The notes below the pieces were generated by a model. The model did not search any database. It saw only the letters and a list, made by a program, of their open reading frames with translations, and had not been told where the DNA came from. From assembly GCF_000617845.2 (NCBI RefSeq), contig NZ_DF820425.1:6206741-6270740 (forward strand): a stretch of DNA of 64,000 nt. Direction: 5' to 3'. Position numbers and translations under genes: made by a program. The stretch is from Bradyrhizobium sp. DOA9. Its GTDB lineage: Bacteria; Pseudomonadota; Alphaproteobacteria; Rhizobiales; Xanthobacteraceae. This document shows, piece after piece, positions 33,854-42,195 of this stretch (the stretch's first letter is position 1; every line of letters starts with the position of its first letter).

Positions 33854-33884
33854 TTGACGCCGCCTGCCGCAGCCGCGATATAGC
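33854..33884 (+). promoter_or_regulatory. Putative promoter of the ptmE operon
   Basis: TTGACG (33854-33859), then GATATA (33877-33882, 17-base spacer) or TATAGC (33879-33884, 19-base spacer), about 52 bases before the ptmE ATG. A small CCCC-TGAC-GGGG hairpin (33842-33853) abuts the -35. The gap also carries the legH promoter on the other strand, not identified. Confidence 0.45.
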
Positions 33885-33936
33885 AGGCTCAGCCGTGGGC
33901 CGCCCCCAATCCTGGCGCATACGAGGCAGAATTGCC

Positions 33937-34986
33937 ATGAAATCCTGGCGCAAGGCCATCGTCGGTACCCAGGCAAGTGTGGGCGAGGCCATTGCCGCGA
34001 TCGAGAGCGGAAGCATCCAGATTGCGCTGGTGCTCGACGACCAGAACCGGCTGCTCGGCGTGGTCACCGACGGCGACGTCAGACGCGGACTGCTGCGCGG
34101 CGTCGCCCTCACCGGGCTTGCGACCGACATCATGAACCGGACGCCGGTGTCGGCGCCTGCGACGTTGCCCCGCGAGGACCGCCTGCATCTGATGCGGCAG
34201 AGGTCGATCAAGCAGCTCCCGCTCGTCGACGAGGGCGGCCATCTCGTCGTGGTCGAGACGCTCGATGAGCTGCTCGAACCGCGCCAGTATCCGAATCCGG
34301 TGCTGATCATGGCCGGCGGCCTCGGCGAGCGCCTGGGCGCGCTGACGCGCGACGTGCCGAAGCCGATGCTCAATGTCGGCGGCCGGCCGCTGCTCGAGAC
34401 GATCGTCCGCAACGTCGTGCAGCAGGGTTTTGGCAACATCTTCATCTCGGTGAACTACAAGGCCGAGACGATCAAGGACTACTTTGCCGATGGCGCCGCC
34501 TTCGGCGCCCACATCCAGTACGTGCACGAGACCGAACGCCTCGGGACCGCCGGTGCGCTCGGGCTGTTTGCGACGCCGCCGGATCTGCCGATGATCGTCA
34601 CCAACGGCGACATTCTCACCACGATCAACTACGGAGCGCTTCTCGACTTCCACATCGGAACGCCGGCGGAAGCGACAATGGCGGTCCGCGAGCACAAGGT
34701 GCACGTCCCCTATGGGGTGGTGTCCACGACGGACGGATTTCTCCAGACCATTCGCGAGAAGCCGACCGAGAGCTGGTTCGTCAGCGCCGGCATTTATGTG
34801 GTCGGCAGGTCCGTCTTCCGCCATGTCACGCCGGGCCTCAGCATCGATATGCCGACCGTGCTCGAGCGCGTGATTGCCGACAAGGGACGCGTCGCGGTCT
34901 ATCCGATTCGCGAATACTGGCTCGACATCGGTCGGCTGGAGGATTTCGAGCAGGCTCATGCGGAGTTTCACGAGGTCTTCCCGTGA
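33937..34986 (+). CDS. ptmE: PtmE: CBS-pair / sugar-1-phosphate guanylyltransferase
   Basis: 349-aa fusion. Residues 1-115 form a CBS pair (GVVTDGDVRRGLLRG; QLPLVDEGGHLVVV). From residue 122 it is a nucleotidyltransferase: LIMAGGLGERLGALTRDVPK, VGGRPLLETIV, TNGDILTTINY, GIYVVGRSVF and YWLDIGRLEDF. In Campylobacter PtmE makes GDP-glucosamine from GlcN-1-P, the step that sets the legionaminate route apart from UDP-linked pathways (established knowledge). ATG at 33937 follows CGAGGCAG; an upstream GTG frame is arginine-rich. Stop overlaps ptmF. The CBS pair could sense ATP/AMP or a CMP-sugar end product (inference). Confidence 0.92.
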   Translation: MKSWRKAIVGTQASVGEAIAAIESGSIQIALVLDDQNRLLGVVTDGDVRRGLLRGVALTGLATDIMNRTPVSAPATLPREDRLHLMRQRSIKQLPLVDEGGHLVVVETLDELLEPRQYPNPVLIMAGGLGERLGALTRDVPKPMLNVGGRPLLETIVRNVVQQGFGNIFISVNYKAETIKDYFADGAAFGAHIQYVHETERLGTAGALGLFATPPDLPMIVTNGDILTTINYGALLDFHIGTPAEATMAVREHKVHVPYGVVSTTDGFLQTIREKPTESWFVSAGIYVVGRSVFRHVTPGLSIDMPTVLERVIADKGRVAVYPIREYWLDIGRLEDFEQAHAEFHEVFP

Positions 34987-35891
34987 CCTCGACAAAAGCC
35001 GTCGTGGTTGGCCTCGGCTCGATCGGCACAAGGCATGCGCGTGTCCTGCGCGAGCTTGGCCTTCAGGTCGCAACGGTCAGCCGGCGCGACGGCGGCGACT
35101 ACGGATCGATCGCGCAGGCCGTCGCGGCGGCGCATCCGGACTACGTGGTGATTGCCACCGAGACGGCGCGCCATGCGGACAATCTGCAAGAGCTGGCGCA
35201 AACCGGCTTCCAAGGTAAAGTCCTGGTCGAGAAGCCGCTGTTCGCGACGCCGGTCCCGCCCCCGAAATATCCGTTTGCCCAGGTCAGTGTCGGATACAAT
35301 CTGCGCTTTCATCCGGTGATGACGGCCCTGGCCGAAAGGCTGCGGGGGCGCGACGTGATCACCGTCGCCGCTTATGTCGGCCAGGACATCAGGGAGTGGC
35401 GCCCCGGCCGCGATCATCGCACGACCGCGTCGGCCACGGTCGATGCCGGAGGCGGCGTGCTGCGGGATCTCAGCCACGAACTGGACTATCTGCTCTGGCT
35501 GTTCGGGCCGTGGCATCGCGTCGCGGCGCTCGGCGGCGCGTCCGGCGCGCGCGACATCGACGTCGACGACCATCTCGACCTGCTGCTCGACATGCAGCGA
35601 GCGCCATCGGTCCACGTCCACATGGACTATCTCGACCGGCAGGGCATCCGCCGCATCCGCATCAATGTCGATGAGGACACCATCGAGGCCGACCTCGTCG
35701 GCAGCCGCCTCACGGTCAACGGCAAGACAACGGAGATCCCCAGCGCGCGCGACCAGAGCTATCGCGACATGCATGTCGCGGCGATGCGTGGCGCGAGCCC
35801 GGCCTGCTCGCTGCCCGAGGCGCTCGGCGTCGTGCACCTGATCGACGCCAGCGAGCGGGCGCTGCGCAGCAAGACCTGGGTATCCCCATGA
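34983..35891 (+). CDS. ptmF: PtmF: Gfo/Idh/MocA-family oxidoreductase
   Basis: 302-aa NAD(P)-dependent oxidoreductase. The dinucleotide motif VVGLGSIGTRHARVL lies at residues 8-22, VVIATETARHADNL near 57, VLVEKPLFATP near 80 (the EKP lysine), and GGGVLRDLSHELDYLLW near 157 holds the catalytic-site His. GTG start overlapping ptmE, with a 4-base overlap to legF. In the Campylobacter pathway PtmF and PtmA act together at the fructose-6-P to glucosamine-6-P entry step. The conserved neighbours ptmE-ptmF-legF-ptmA support the same role here. Confidence 0.85.
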   Translation: MTSTKAVVVGLGSIGTRHARVLRELGLQVATVSRRDGGDYGSIAQAVAAAHPDYVVIATETARHADNLQELAQTGFQGKVLVEKPLFATPVPPPKYPFAQVSVGYNLRFHPVMTALAERLRGRDVITVAAYVGQDIREWRPGRDHRTTASATVDAGGGVLRDLSHELDYLLWLFGPWHRVAALGGASGARDIDVDDHLDLLLDMQRAPSVHVHMDYLDRQGIRRIRINVDEDTIEADLVGSRLTVNGKTTEIPSARDQSYRDMHVAAMRGASPACSLPEALGVVHLIDASERALRSKTWVSP

Positions 35892-36589
35892 GTCTGCTCT
35901 GCACCATCTGCGCGCGAGGCGGCTCGAAGGGGGTCGTGGGCAAGAATGCGCGCGATCTCCTGGGCAAGCCGGTGCTTGCCTGGAGCATCGCACAGGCACG
36001 CGAGACGGGCCTGTTCGACACGATCGCCTTCAGCAGCGATTCGGATGCGCTGCTCGAGGCCGCCCTGAAGGCTGGCGCCGACATCGCGGTCAAGCGCCCC
36101 GACGAGATGGCGACCGACACCGCGCCGAAGCTGCCGGCGATCCGCCACTGTCTAGAGCAAGCCATCGCGCAAACCGGCAAGACGCCGGAGATCTTCGTCG
36201 ATCTCGACGTCACCTCCCCGCTCCGCCTGGCCTCCGACATCACCGGCGCAGTCGCACTGCTGCGCGAGAGCGGCGCGCGCAACGTCATCACGGGGGCACC
36301 GGCCCGACGCTCGCCCTATTTCAACCTGGTCGAGCAGCGCAGCGACGGCAGCGTCGGCCTCTCCAAATCCGCCGATCCTCCGATCACGCGCCGGCAGGAT
36401 GCACCGCGCTGCTTCGACATGAACGCGTCGATCTACGTCTGGCGTGTCGCGCCGTTCCTGGCGCGACCCGCGGTGTTCTACCCGGACACGCGCCTGTTCG
36501 AAATGCCGGAGGAACGCTCGATCGACATCGATTCCGATCTCGATCTTGCCCTGGTGGAACTGCTGCTGCGCCAACGACAGCCGGGCTGA
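35888..36589 (+). CDS. legF: CMP-legionaminic acid synthetase LegF (PtmB)
   Basis: 233-aa cytidylyltransferase. CTICARGGSKGVVGKNAR at residues 5-22 is the CTP-binding signature, FSSDSDALLEAAL near 49, FVDLDVTSPLRLASDI near 103 and DIDSDLDLALVE near the end complete the family pattern. ATGA overlap with ptmF, and 13 bases to ptmA. It activates the LegI product for transfer by glycosyltransferases of the locus. It differs from the second synthetase at 14491 by having DLDVTSPLR where that one has LQATSPIR. Confidence 0.92.
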   Translation: MSLLCTICARGGSKGVVGKNARDLLGKPVLAWSIAQARETGLFDTIAFSSDSDALLEAALKAGADIAVKRPDEMATDTAPKLPAIRHCLEQAIAQTGKTPEIFVDLDVTSPLRLASDITGAVALLRESGARNVITGAPARRSPYFNLVEQRSDGSVGLSKSADPPITRRQDAPRCFDMNASIYVWRVAPFLARPAVFYPDTRLFEMPEERSIDIDSDLDLALVELLLRQRQPG

Positions 36590-36602
36590 GGAGCCTCAAG
36601 CG

Positions 36603-37424
36603 ATGACCACGAGCTTCAAGGCTTTGTTCGATCTGACCGGCCGAACCGCCGTCGTCACCGGCGGGTGCGGTATCCTCGGACGCCGCTTCGCCGAAGGCCT
36701 TGCCGAGTTTGGTGCCAACGTCGCGATTGTCGATCTCGATCAGGCCGCGACCGATGCTGCGGCTGCCGACATCGCCGCGCGTCACCCCGTCCGCGCCAAA
36801 GGCTATGGCTGCGACGTCACCGTACCGGGCTCCGTACGCAGCACTGCTGATGCGCTCGAGGCGGATCTCGGATCCGTTTCGATCCTGCTCAACAATGCCG
36901 CGAGCAAGACCCGCGATGTCGACGCCTTCTTCGCCCCCGTCGAGACGTTCTCGCAGGACACCTGGCGCGAGATCATGGCCGTCAATCTCGACGGCATGTT
37001 CAACGTCGCGCAGGTCTTCGGCGGCCGAATGGCCGAACGCGGCTACGGCGCCATCGTGCAGACCGCCTCGATCTACGGCCTGATGGCGCCCGACCAGCGC
37101 ATCTACGAAGGCTCCGAATATCTCGGCCGGGCCATCAACACGCCCGCCGTCTACACCGCGTCCAAAGCCGGCGTCATCGGGCTGACGAAGCACCTTGCGA
37201 CCTACTGGGCGGCCAAGGGCGTTCGGGTCAATACTCTCACCCCGGGCGGGGTCGAGAGCGGACAGAACGAAACCTTCAAGGCCCGCTATGGCGCCCGTAT
37301 CCCTCTTGGCCGCATGGCTCGCGCGGACGAGATGGTGGGGACCATGCTGTTCCTGGTGTCGGATGCCGCGTCCTACGTGACCGGCCAGAACATCGCCGTC
37401 GATGGCGGCCTGAGCGCCTGGTAG
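36603..37424 (+). CDS. ptmA: PtmA short-chain dehydrogenase
   Basis: 273-aa SDR: FDLTGRTAVVTGGCGILGRR (cofactor loop), LLNNAASKTRD, the catalytic Ser in TASIYGLMAPDQRIYEG, and YTASKAGVIGLTKHLATYW as the YxxxK helix. TPGGVESGQ and GQNIAVDGGLSAW follow. ATG at 36603 with GAGGAG upstream. Last gene of the ptmE-ptmF-legF-ptmA unit, the order also seen in Campylobacter. Paralogous to the SDR at 17554. Expected to work with PtmF in making glucosamine-6-phosphate for GDP-GlcN. Confidence 0.88.
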   Translation: MTTSFKALFDLTGRTAVVTGGCGILGRRFAEGLAEFGANVAIVDLDQAATDAAAADIAARHPVRAKGYGCDVTVPGSVRSTADALEADLGSVSILLNNAASKTRDVDAFFAPVETFSQDTWREIMAVNLDGMFNVAQVFGGRMAERGYGAIVQTASIYGLMAPDQRIYEGSEYLGRAINTPAVYTASKAGVIGLTKHLATYWAAKGVRVNTLTPGGVESGQNETFKARYGARIPLGRMARADEMVGTMLFLVSDAASYVTGQNIAVDGGLSAW

Positions 37425-37434
37425 CAGAAATTCG

Positions 37435-38961
37435 ATGATCAAGCGCCTGATCCAGAACACGGTGATTTCGGCGTTTGCCTTCGGCGTGGCCGCCCTGCTG
37501 GGTCTCGCAGTCATTCCGCTGATCATCGGAACCTGGGGGGTGACCGAGTTCGGTCTCATCGTCATTTCTCGGCTTCTGCTTCCCAGCGGCATGATGGCGG
37601 TGCTGGACCTCGGTCTGTCCGAGGTCGCAACCCAGGTCGTCGCGCGCGCGCGCGAGCACCGTAACTGGACCCAGGCCAGCCGCCAGATCGCCTTCTTGGG
37701 TGCCGCCTCCATCGCTCTCGCCTTGATCCTCAGCGCCGCGATCTGGCTCGCGACGCCGCTGTTCGTGACGGTGATGAAGGTTGACGCCGCGCACCTGGAG
37801 GCGTTCGCCCGGATCATGCACTACACGGCCATCGCTAACCTGATCTTCGTTCCGGCGCTGGTGTGGGAAGGCATCGTCAAAGGGTTCGAGCGCTACAACC
37901 TGCTCCGCGCCGCCGAGGTCACGTCGACGGCGGCCTATGTCGGGTTGACATTCGCAGCATCGTGGGCGGCGGCAGGCTTCGAGGTGGTCGCCTACATCTA
38001 TCTCGCCACCCTGGTGGCCCGCGCCGTCGTCATCGGAATTGCCGCCTTCGTCGCCCTGCGGCACAAGCACGTGCGATTGCTGCCATGGACCCCGGACATC
38101 CGGAAGGACATTCTGCATCGTTGCCTGCTGCTGCTGCAGGGCAAGCTGATGGGCGGCATTTCCGGACCGCTTCAACCGTTCCTGATCGGATTGCTGTTCG
38201 GGCCCAGGGCCGTCGGCACCTACGACGCGCTGGTACGATTGTCGCGGGTCTCCAAAGTCGTCGTCAGCCTCCTGACATCCGCTTTGCTTCCAGTTGCCAG
38301 CCGGCTCGACGAGCGCGGCAGCGCCGCGTCGTTCCAGCGACTCGGCGACCTCGGCCTCGTCATGATGCCGATGTTCGTCGTGCCGCCGCTTGCCAGCACC
38401 GCAATCCTTTCGCCCGAGATCATGGAGATCTGGATCGGCCCCCTTCTTGCGCCCTACGCGTTCTGGATGGGCCTAAGCTTCCTGGTTCCGATCTGCGCGC
38501 AATATGTGGCAATCGGCAGCTTGATCTTCCTGACGCGCCCCGAGGTGCAGGCCAAGCTCAACCGGCTGGTGGCGGTTCAGCTTCTGATCTGGGCGGCGGT
38601 CTCCGCCGCGACGCTGCATTTGTTCGCAGAACGCGCCCTGATACTTGGCCAGGTCGTCGGTAGTATCGCCGTGCTTCCCTTGCAGCTGAGGGAGTTGCGC
38701 AGTGCACTCGAGCTCGATCGCAATCAGTTCGCGAAGATGATCGGAACCCAGTTCGCAATCCTTCTCCTGGCAAGCTTTTTTCTAGCAACAATTGCAGGTT
38801 ACATTCGGTTCGACAGCGTGCTAAAGCTCGCGCTCGGTTCCATGGTTTTCTGTCTGGTGACCTGGGTGCTCCAGTACTTTCTGGTCCTCGAGCGTCGGCA
38901 CCGGACCGTATTTCCCGCAGTCGGACAACTGATGGGACTGACATCCAAAGCAGCTAAATGA
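37435..38961 (+). CDS. Polysaccharide flippase, Wzx-like (MATE/MVF fold)
   Basis: 508-aa inner-membrane protein with about 12-14 hydrophobic segments spread over the full length. It opens with MIKRLIQNTVISAFAFGVAA, and VIPLIIGTWGVTEFGLIVIS is the typical first-helix-pair pattern of oligosaccharide flippases. LMGGISGPLQPFLIGLLFGP near residue 240 fits the second half. It would move undecaprenyl-linked repeat units to the periplasm. The gene starts 10 bases after ptmA and overlaps the methyltransferase that follows (ATGA). A second flippase is at 60786, so two export routes may exist. Confidence 0.88.
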   Translation: MIKRLIQNTVISAFAFGVAALLGLAVIPLIIGTWGVTEFGLIVISRLLLPSGMMAVLDLGLSEVATQVVARAREHRNWTQASRQIAFLGAASIALALILSAAIWLATPLFVTVMKVDAAHLEAFARIMHYTAIANLIFVPALVWEGIVKGFERYNLLRAAEVTSTAAYVGLTFAASWAAAGFEVVAYIYLATLVARAVVIGIAAFVALRHKHVRLLPWTPDIRKDILHRCLLLLQGKLMGGISGPLQPFLIGLLFGPRAVGTYDALVRLSRVSKVVVSLLTSALLPVASRLDERGSAASFQRLGDLGLVMMPMFVVPPLASTAILSPEIMEIWIGPLLAPYAFWMGLSFLVPICAQYVAIGSLIFLTRPEVQAKLNRLVAVQLLIWAAVSAATLHLFAERALILGQVVGSIAVLPLQLRELRSALELDRNQFAKMIGTQFAILLLASFFLATIAGYIRFDSVLKLALGSMVFCLVTWVLQYFLVLERRHRTVFPAVGQLMGLTSKAAK

Positions 38962-39848
38962 ACATCCACGCGACAGACACGAAGGCGGTGACCACAGGGT
39001 TCGCTCCGGCGTCATTGACGGACAAGGCCACGACTTATGCCATCGACGCGGCAAGGAGCATTGGCCGTCTCGCCATGCGCCGCGTGAAGCGCACGGCCGA
39101 CGTCGTGGATTCCGAGTACAACCTGACGCATTGGCTGCGAATGCTGACCGAAAAGAGCTGGACGAAAGCCGCCAGCATCGATGAGTTCCTGATACCCAAG
39201 AATCCCACGCGGGCTCTCCGCAAGGTGGACAATCAGATCTGCAGGATCGCGGCCGACGACTATTATCGCTATCGTGCCCGAGCCCTTGGCGACCTGCTCG
39301 CGCGGCACGCGGGCGGCGCCACCGAGATCGTCGAGCTTGGCGCCGGCTGTGGCATCAACCTGCTTTCGCTCCACCTCAATCATCCCGACTGGAAGCTGCA
39401 TGGGTTCGACATTGCACCGAACGGGATCGCCGCAGGCCGCGAGATCGCGGCGCATTATGGCTTGTCGGACCGGATTTCGCTCGAAAGGATCGACCTGACC
39501 GACGGCAACGACCCGAGTTATTCCGCCATCAGTGATCAGGTCGTCTTCACCTTTTTCTGCATCGAGCAGATTCCTTATGACGTGCGCAAGGTGGTGGACA
39601 ACATCATTGCCGCCAGGCCGAAGCGCGTCATCAACATCGAGCCGACGACGGAACTGCTGAATCTCTTGAATCCGCGAGATATCGTCAGCTTCCTCTATAT
39701 CCGTTCGGTCGACTACCAGACGCAGCTGTTCTCGACCCTCGACGAGTACGAGCAACGGGGCCGCGTCCGCGTCCTGGCGCGAGAACGGATGCCGTTCGCC
39801 CCGACGATCCACAATGATGGCTTTTTGTATTGCTGGGAGCCCACATGA
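38958..39848 (+). CDS. SAM-dependent methyltransferase
   Basis: 296-aa class I methyltransferase. The N-terminal 110 residues are an alpha-helical extension. Motif I is EIVELGAGCGINLLSLHL (near 117), the strand-2 acid is HGFDIAPNGI (near 145), and FTFFCIEQIPYDVRKVVDN near 195 stands at motif IV. It sits between a flippase and an Fe/2OG oxygenase with 4-base overlaps on both sides and so belongs to one translational unit. Probably decorates a sugar of the glycan; acceptor unknown. Confidence 0.82.
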   Translation: MNIHATDTKAVTTGFAPASLTDKATTYAIDAARSIGRLAMRRVKRTADVVDSEYNLTHWLRMLTEKSWTKAASIDEFLIPKNPTRALRKVDNQICRIAADDYYRYRARALGDLLARHAGGATEIVELGAGCGINLLSLHLNHPDWKLHGFDIAPNGIAAGREIAAHYGLSDRISLERIDLTDGNDPSYSAISDQVVFTFFCIEQIPYDVRKVVDNIIAARPKRVINIEPTTELLNLLNPRDIVSFLYIRSVDYQTQLFSTLDEYEQRGRVRVLARERMPFAPTIHNDGFLYCWEPT

Positions 39849-40777
39849 CAACCATCAACACGACGGCTGATCAGACTGCTCCGAAGAGAGCCAAGATCAG
39901 CCAGTTCCGCCGCCTGTTGTGGCACGTCAACCGCACCGACCTCGGATGGGCGGTGAAGGCGGCCCTGACCGCTCTGCAATTGCCCGCGCGCACCAAGCGC
40001 GTCGCGCTGCTGAAGCAGCTTCCCACGAAGCCCGAGTGGTCCGAGGCGAGCCGCAAGCTCGCCGAGGATGGTTATGTCGACGTGTCCGCGCTCGTAGATC
40101 GCAGCCTCGCGGAAGCCGTCGCCTCGTTCGCGGACGGCAAGGTGAAGCGCCTCAACGAGCTCGTCGGCCACCAAAAGGAACGGCACAAATCATTCTGGGT
40201 CAGCCTGCTGGACGAGGACCTCGTCAACGGGTCTTTTGCGACCGACCATCCTTTCGTGCGCTACGCGTTGCAACCGGCTGCGCTGCGCATCATAGGCGAC
40301 TTCATGCACGACCTCCCGCAATTGTCGGACGTGGTGTTGACGTTGTCGCAACCGACCCCGAATCAGGCGCTGAGCTTCTCGCAATTGTGGCACCTCGATC
40401 ACGACGACAAGCGGGTCTGCAAGCTCTTCATCTATCTGACCGATGTTCAAGACACCGCGGACGGTCCGTTCACCTTCATTCCGGCCGGGCCGTCGAAGTC
40501 GTTCCGCAACTCGCTGAAGAGTCATATGAGCGACGCCCAGGTGTTCGCCAAGACCGGTCCGAACGTGGTCAAGGAAATGATAGCGCCTCGTCTGTCTTCT
40601 TTCATCGTCAACACGGCGCGCTGCCTGCACATGGGAAGCCGGATCCAGTCGGAGCACAGCCGCCTGCTGTACACGGCAACCTACATTCAGCAACCGCGCA
40701 TCTTTCCCGAACCTCCGCCGCGCTTCCGCGCGGTCGGTGCCCTGACGGAGCTCGAGCGCACCGTGATGCGGCTCTGA
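39845..40777 (+). CDS. Phytanoyl-CoA dioxygenase-like Fe(II)/2-oxoglutarate oxygenase
   Basis: 310-aa PhyH-family protein. The iron-binding facial triad is visible as HLDHDDK (H-x-D; a second His follows) near residue 185 and a distal His in NTARCLHMGSRI near 260. An Arg for 2-oxoglutarate follows in SEHSRLLYTATY. FTFIPAGPSKSF matches the family core. It probably hydroxylates a small molecule, here plausibly a lipid-linked or nucleotide sugar, given the flippase, methyltransferase and transferase neighbours. ATG chosen overlaps the methyltransferase stop. Substrate is inference. Confidence 0.8.
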   Translation: MTTINTTADQTAPKRAKISQFRRLLWHVNRTDLGWAVKAALTALQLPARTKRVALLKQLPTKPEWSEASRKLAEDGYVDVSALVDRSLAEAVASFADGKVKRLNELVGHQKERHKSFWVSLLDEDLVNGSFATDHPFVRYALQPAALRIIGDFMHDLPQLSDVVLTLSQPTPNQALSFSQLWHLDHDDKRVCKLFIYLTDVQDTADGPFTFIPAGPSKSFRNSLKSHMSDAQVFAKTGPNVVKEMIAPRLSSFIVNTARCLHMGSRIQSEHSRLLYTATYIQQPRIFPEPPPRFRAVGALTELERTVMRL

Positions 40778-40802
40778 CGCGGATCTGCCGGGAGCTCACA
40801 TC

Positions 40803-42191
40803 TTGCGCATAGGCCTGGTGGTCGATCACCCCAAGCGTGACCTGCCTGGGGCAGTCATGCTCGCTTATCAACTCGCGCGGCGTGGCGTCTCGGTCGTGCT
40901 CGTGCCGATGTACGAGCAGGCCGTCGACGTGCCGCGGCTCGGGCTGGACGCACTGGTCGTCAACTACGCACGTGCCGTCAATCTCGACCTGATGCGCAGC
41001 TTCGCCAAGGCGGGCCTTGCGCTTTACGTGCTCGATACCGAGGGCGGCGTGCTTGCCGAGAAGGGCGGCAATTCGCCACCGGCAATGGCGGCGCACATCA
41101 AGGGCAGCGGCTACGCCGACATCCTGACGGGCTATTTCTTCTGGGGCAGCCGGCTGCGCGACGCCTTCCTCGCGACCGGGACCATGAAGCCGGAGCAACT
41201 TCACCTCACCGGATGCCCCCGCTTCGATTTTGCAGCGCCACGCTGGCGCACGCTGCTCGACGGCGAGCCGAGCGGCTATCTGCTCGTCAACGCCAACTTT
41301 CCACTGGTCAATTCACGCTTCACTGGCAAGCCTGGCGGCGAGCGCGAAGCAATGGTGCGGGCCGGCTGGGACGGCGCCTATGTCGACCGCTTCATCGCGG
41401 ACCTGAAGCAGGTCTTCGCCAACTATCTCGCCGAGATCGACCGGCTTGCCGCAGCGTGCCCCGACCGCAACATTCTCGTGCGTCCGCATCCTTTCGAGAG
41501 CGAAGACGTCTATCGCAACGCGCTTTCGCGCCACGCCAACGTCCTGATCGACGGCACCGGCAGCGTGCTCGACCGCATCCGCAATGCCGCCGCCGTCATT
41601 CATCTCAATTGCGGAACCGCCGTGGAATCGGTCCTGCTCGGCAAGCTCCCGCTCCAGCTCGAGTACCTGAACACGCCGATGACCGCCGGCCATGCCGCGC
41701 TGCCCGCACGCGTGAGCCGGCCGGTCGCCTCGTTCGACGAGTTGCTCAGCGCCATCGACCACATCGCGCGCGAGACCGAGGCCTTCGATTTCGCCCGCGT
41801 TCACGCCGCCGATATCGAGGCCTTCTTTCATCTGAACGACGGACAGGCCGCCGAACGCGTCGCCGACGTCCTGACGCGCGCGACGAACGCGCACCGGCCC
41901 TACGTATCGCTGCTTGCCACCATGAAGGGCACGCGCGACAAGCCGAGCATCGGCCAAATCATCAAGGGCGCCGCCAGCGCGGCGCTCGGCTCCGCCCTCA
42001 CCGAGCGGCTGCGCAGCCGGTTCAATCCCGCCCGCCGCGACAAGCGGATCGCACTGTCCCTCGTCCAGCCCCTGCTTCAGCGCATCGCCGCGCACGATCA
42101 GGCGAGCCCGTCCCAATATACGGCAAAGCGCGCGCATTGCGCGATGACGGGCTTGCCGCTCGCGAGCATTGCGATCGAACACGCCCACTAG
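40803..42191 (+). CDS. Surface carbohydrate biosynthesis protein, GT-B-like
   Basis: 462-aa protein with two Rossmann-like halves. The start is RIGLVVDHPKRDLPGAVML. The middle has VLDTEGGVLAEKGG near 80, GYFFWGSRLRDAFLATG near 108 and HLTGCPRFDFAAP near 135. ILVRPHPFESEDVY near 222 and AAVIHLNCGTAVESVLLGKL near 260 form the nucleotide-sugar site of GT-B/CDP-glycerol-transferase-like folds. It matches the pattern of uncharacterised surface carbohydrate biosynthesis proteins found next to ulosonate genes. A transferase of CMP-legionaminate is plausible but unproven. TTG start with GGGAG upstream. Confidence 0.75.
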   Translation: MRIGLVVDHPKRDLPGAVMLAYQLARRGVSVVLVPMYEQAVDVPRLGLDALVVNYARAVNLDLMRSFAKAGLALYVLDTEGGVLAEKGGNSPPAMAAHIKGSGYADILTGYFFWGSRLRDAFLATGTMKPEQLHLTGCPRFDFAAPRWRTLLDGEPSGYLLVNANFPLVNSRFTGKPGGEREAMVRAGWDGAYVDRFIADLKQVFANYLAEIDRLAAACPDRNILVRPHPFESEDVYRNALSRHANVLIDGTGSVLDRIRNAAAVIHLNCGTAVESVLLGKLPLQLEYLNTPMTAGHAALPARVSRPVASFDELLSAIDHIARETEAFDFARVHAADIEAFFHLNDGQAAERVADVLTRATNAHRPYVSLLATMKGTRDKPSIGQIIKGAASAALGSALTERLRSRFNPARRDKRIALSLVQPLLQRIAAHDQASPSQYTAKRAHCAMTGLPLASIAIEHAH

Positions 42192-42195
42192 AGCC

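Noticed and set aside
28654..37424. Interpretation as sialic acid (Neu5Ac) or pseudaminic acid biosynthesis
   Set aside because: A 4,6-dehydratase and a LegC-type aminotransferase are present, which Neu5Ac does not need. PseB/PseC/PseG patterns are not seen. PtmE/PtmF/PtmA are specific to the GDP-legionaminate route.
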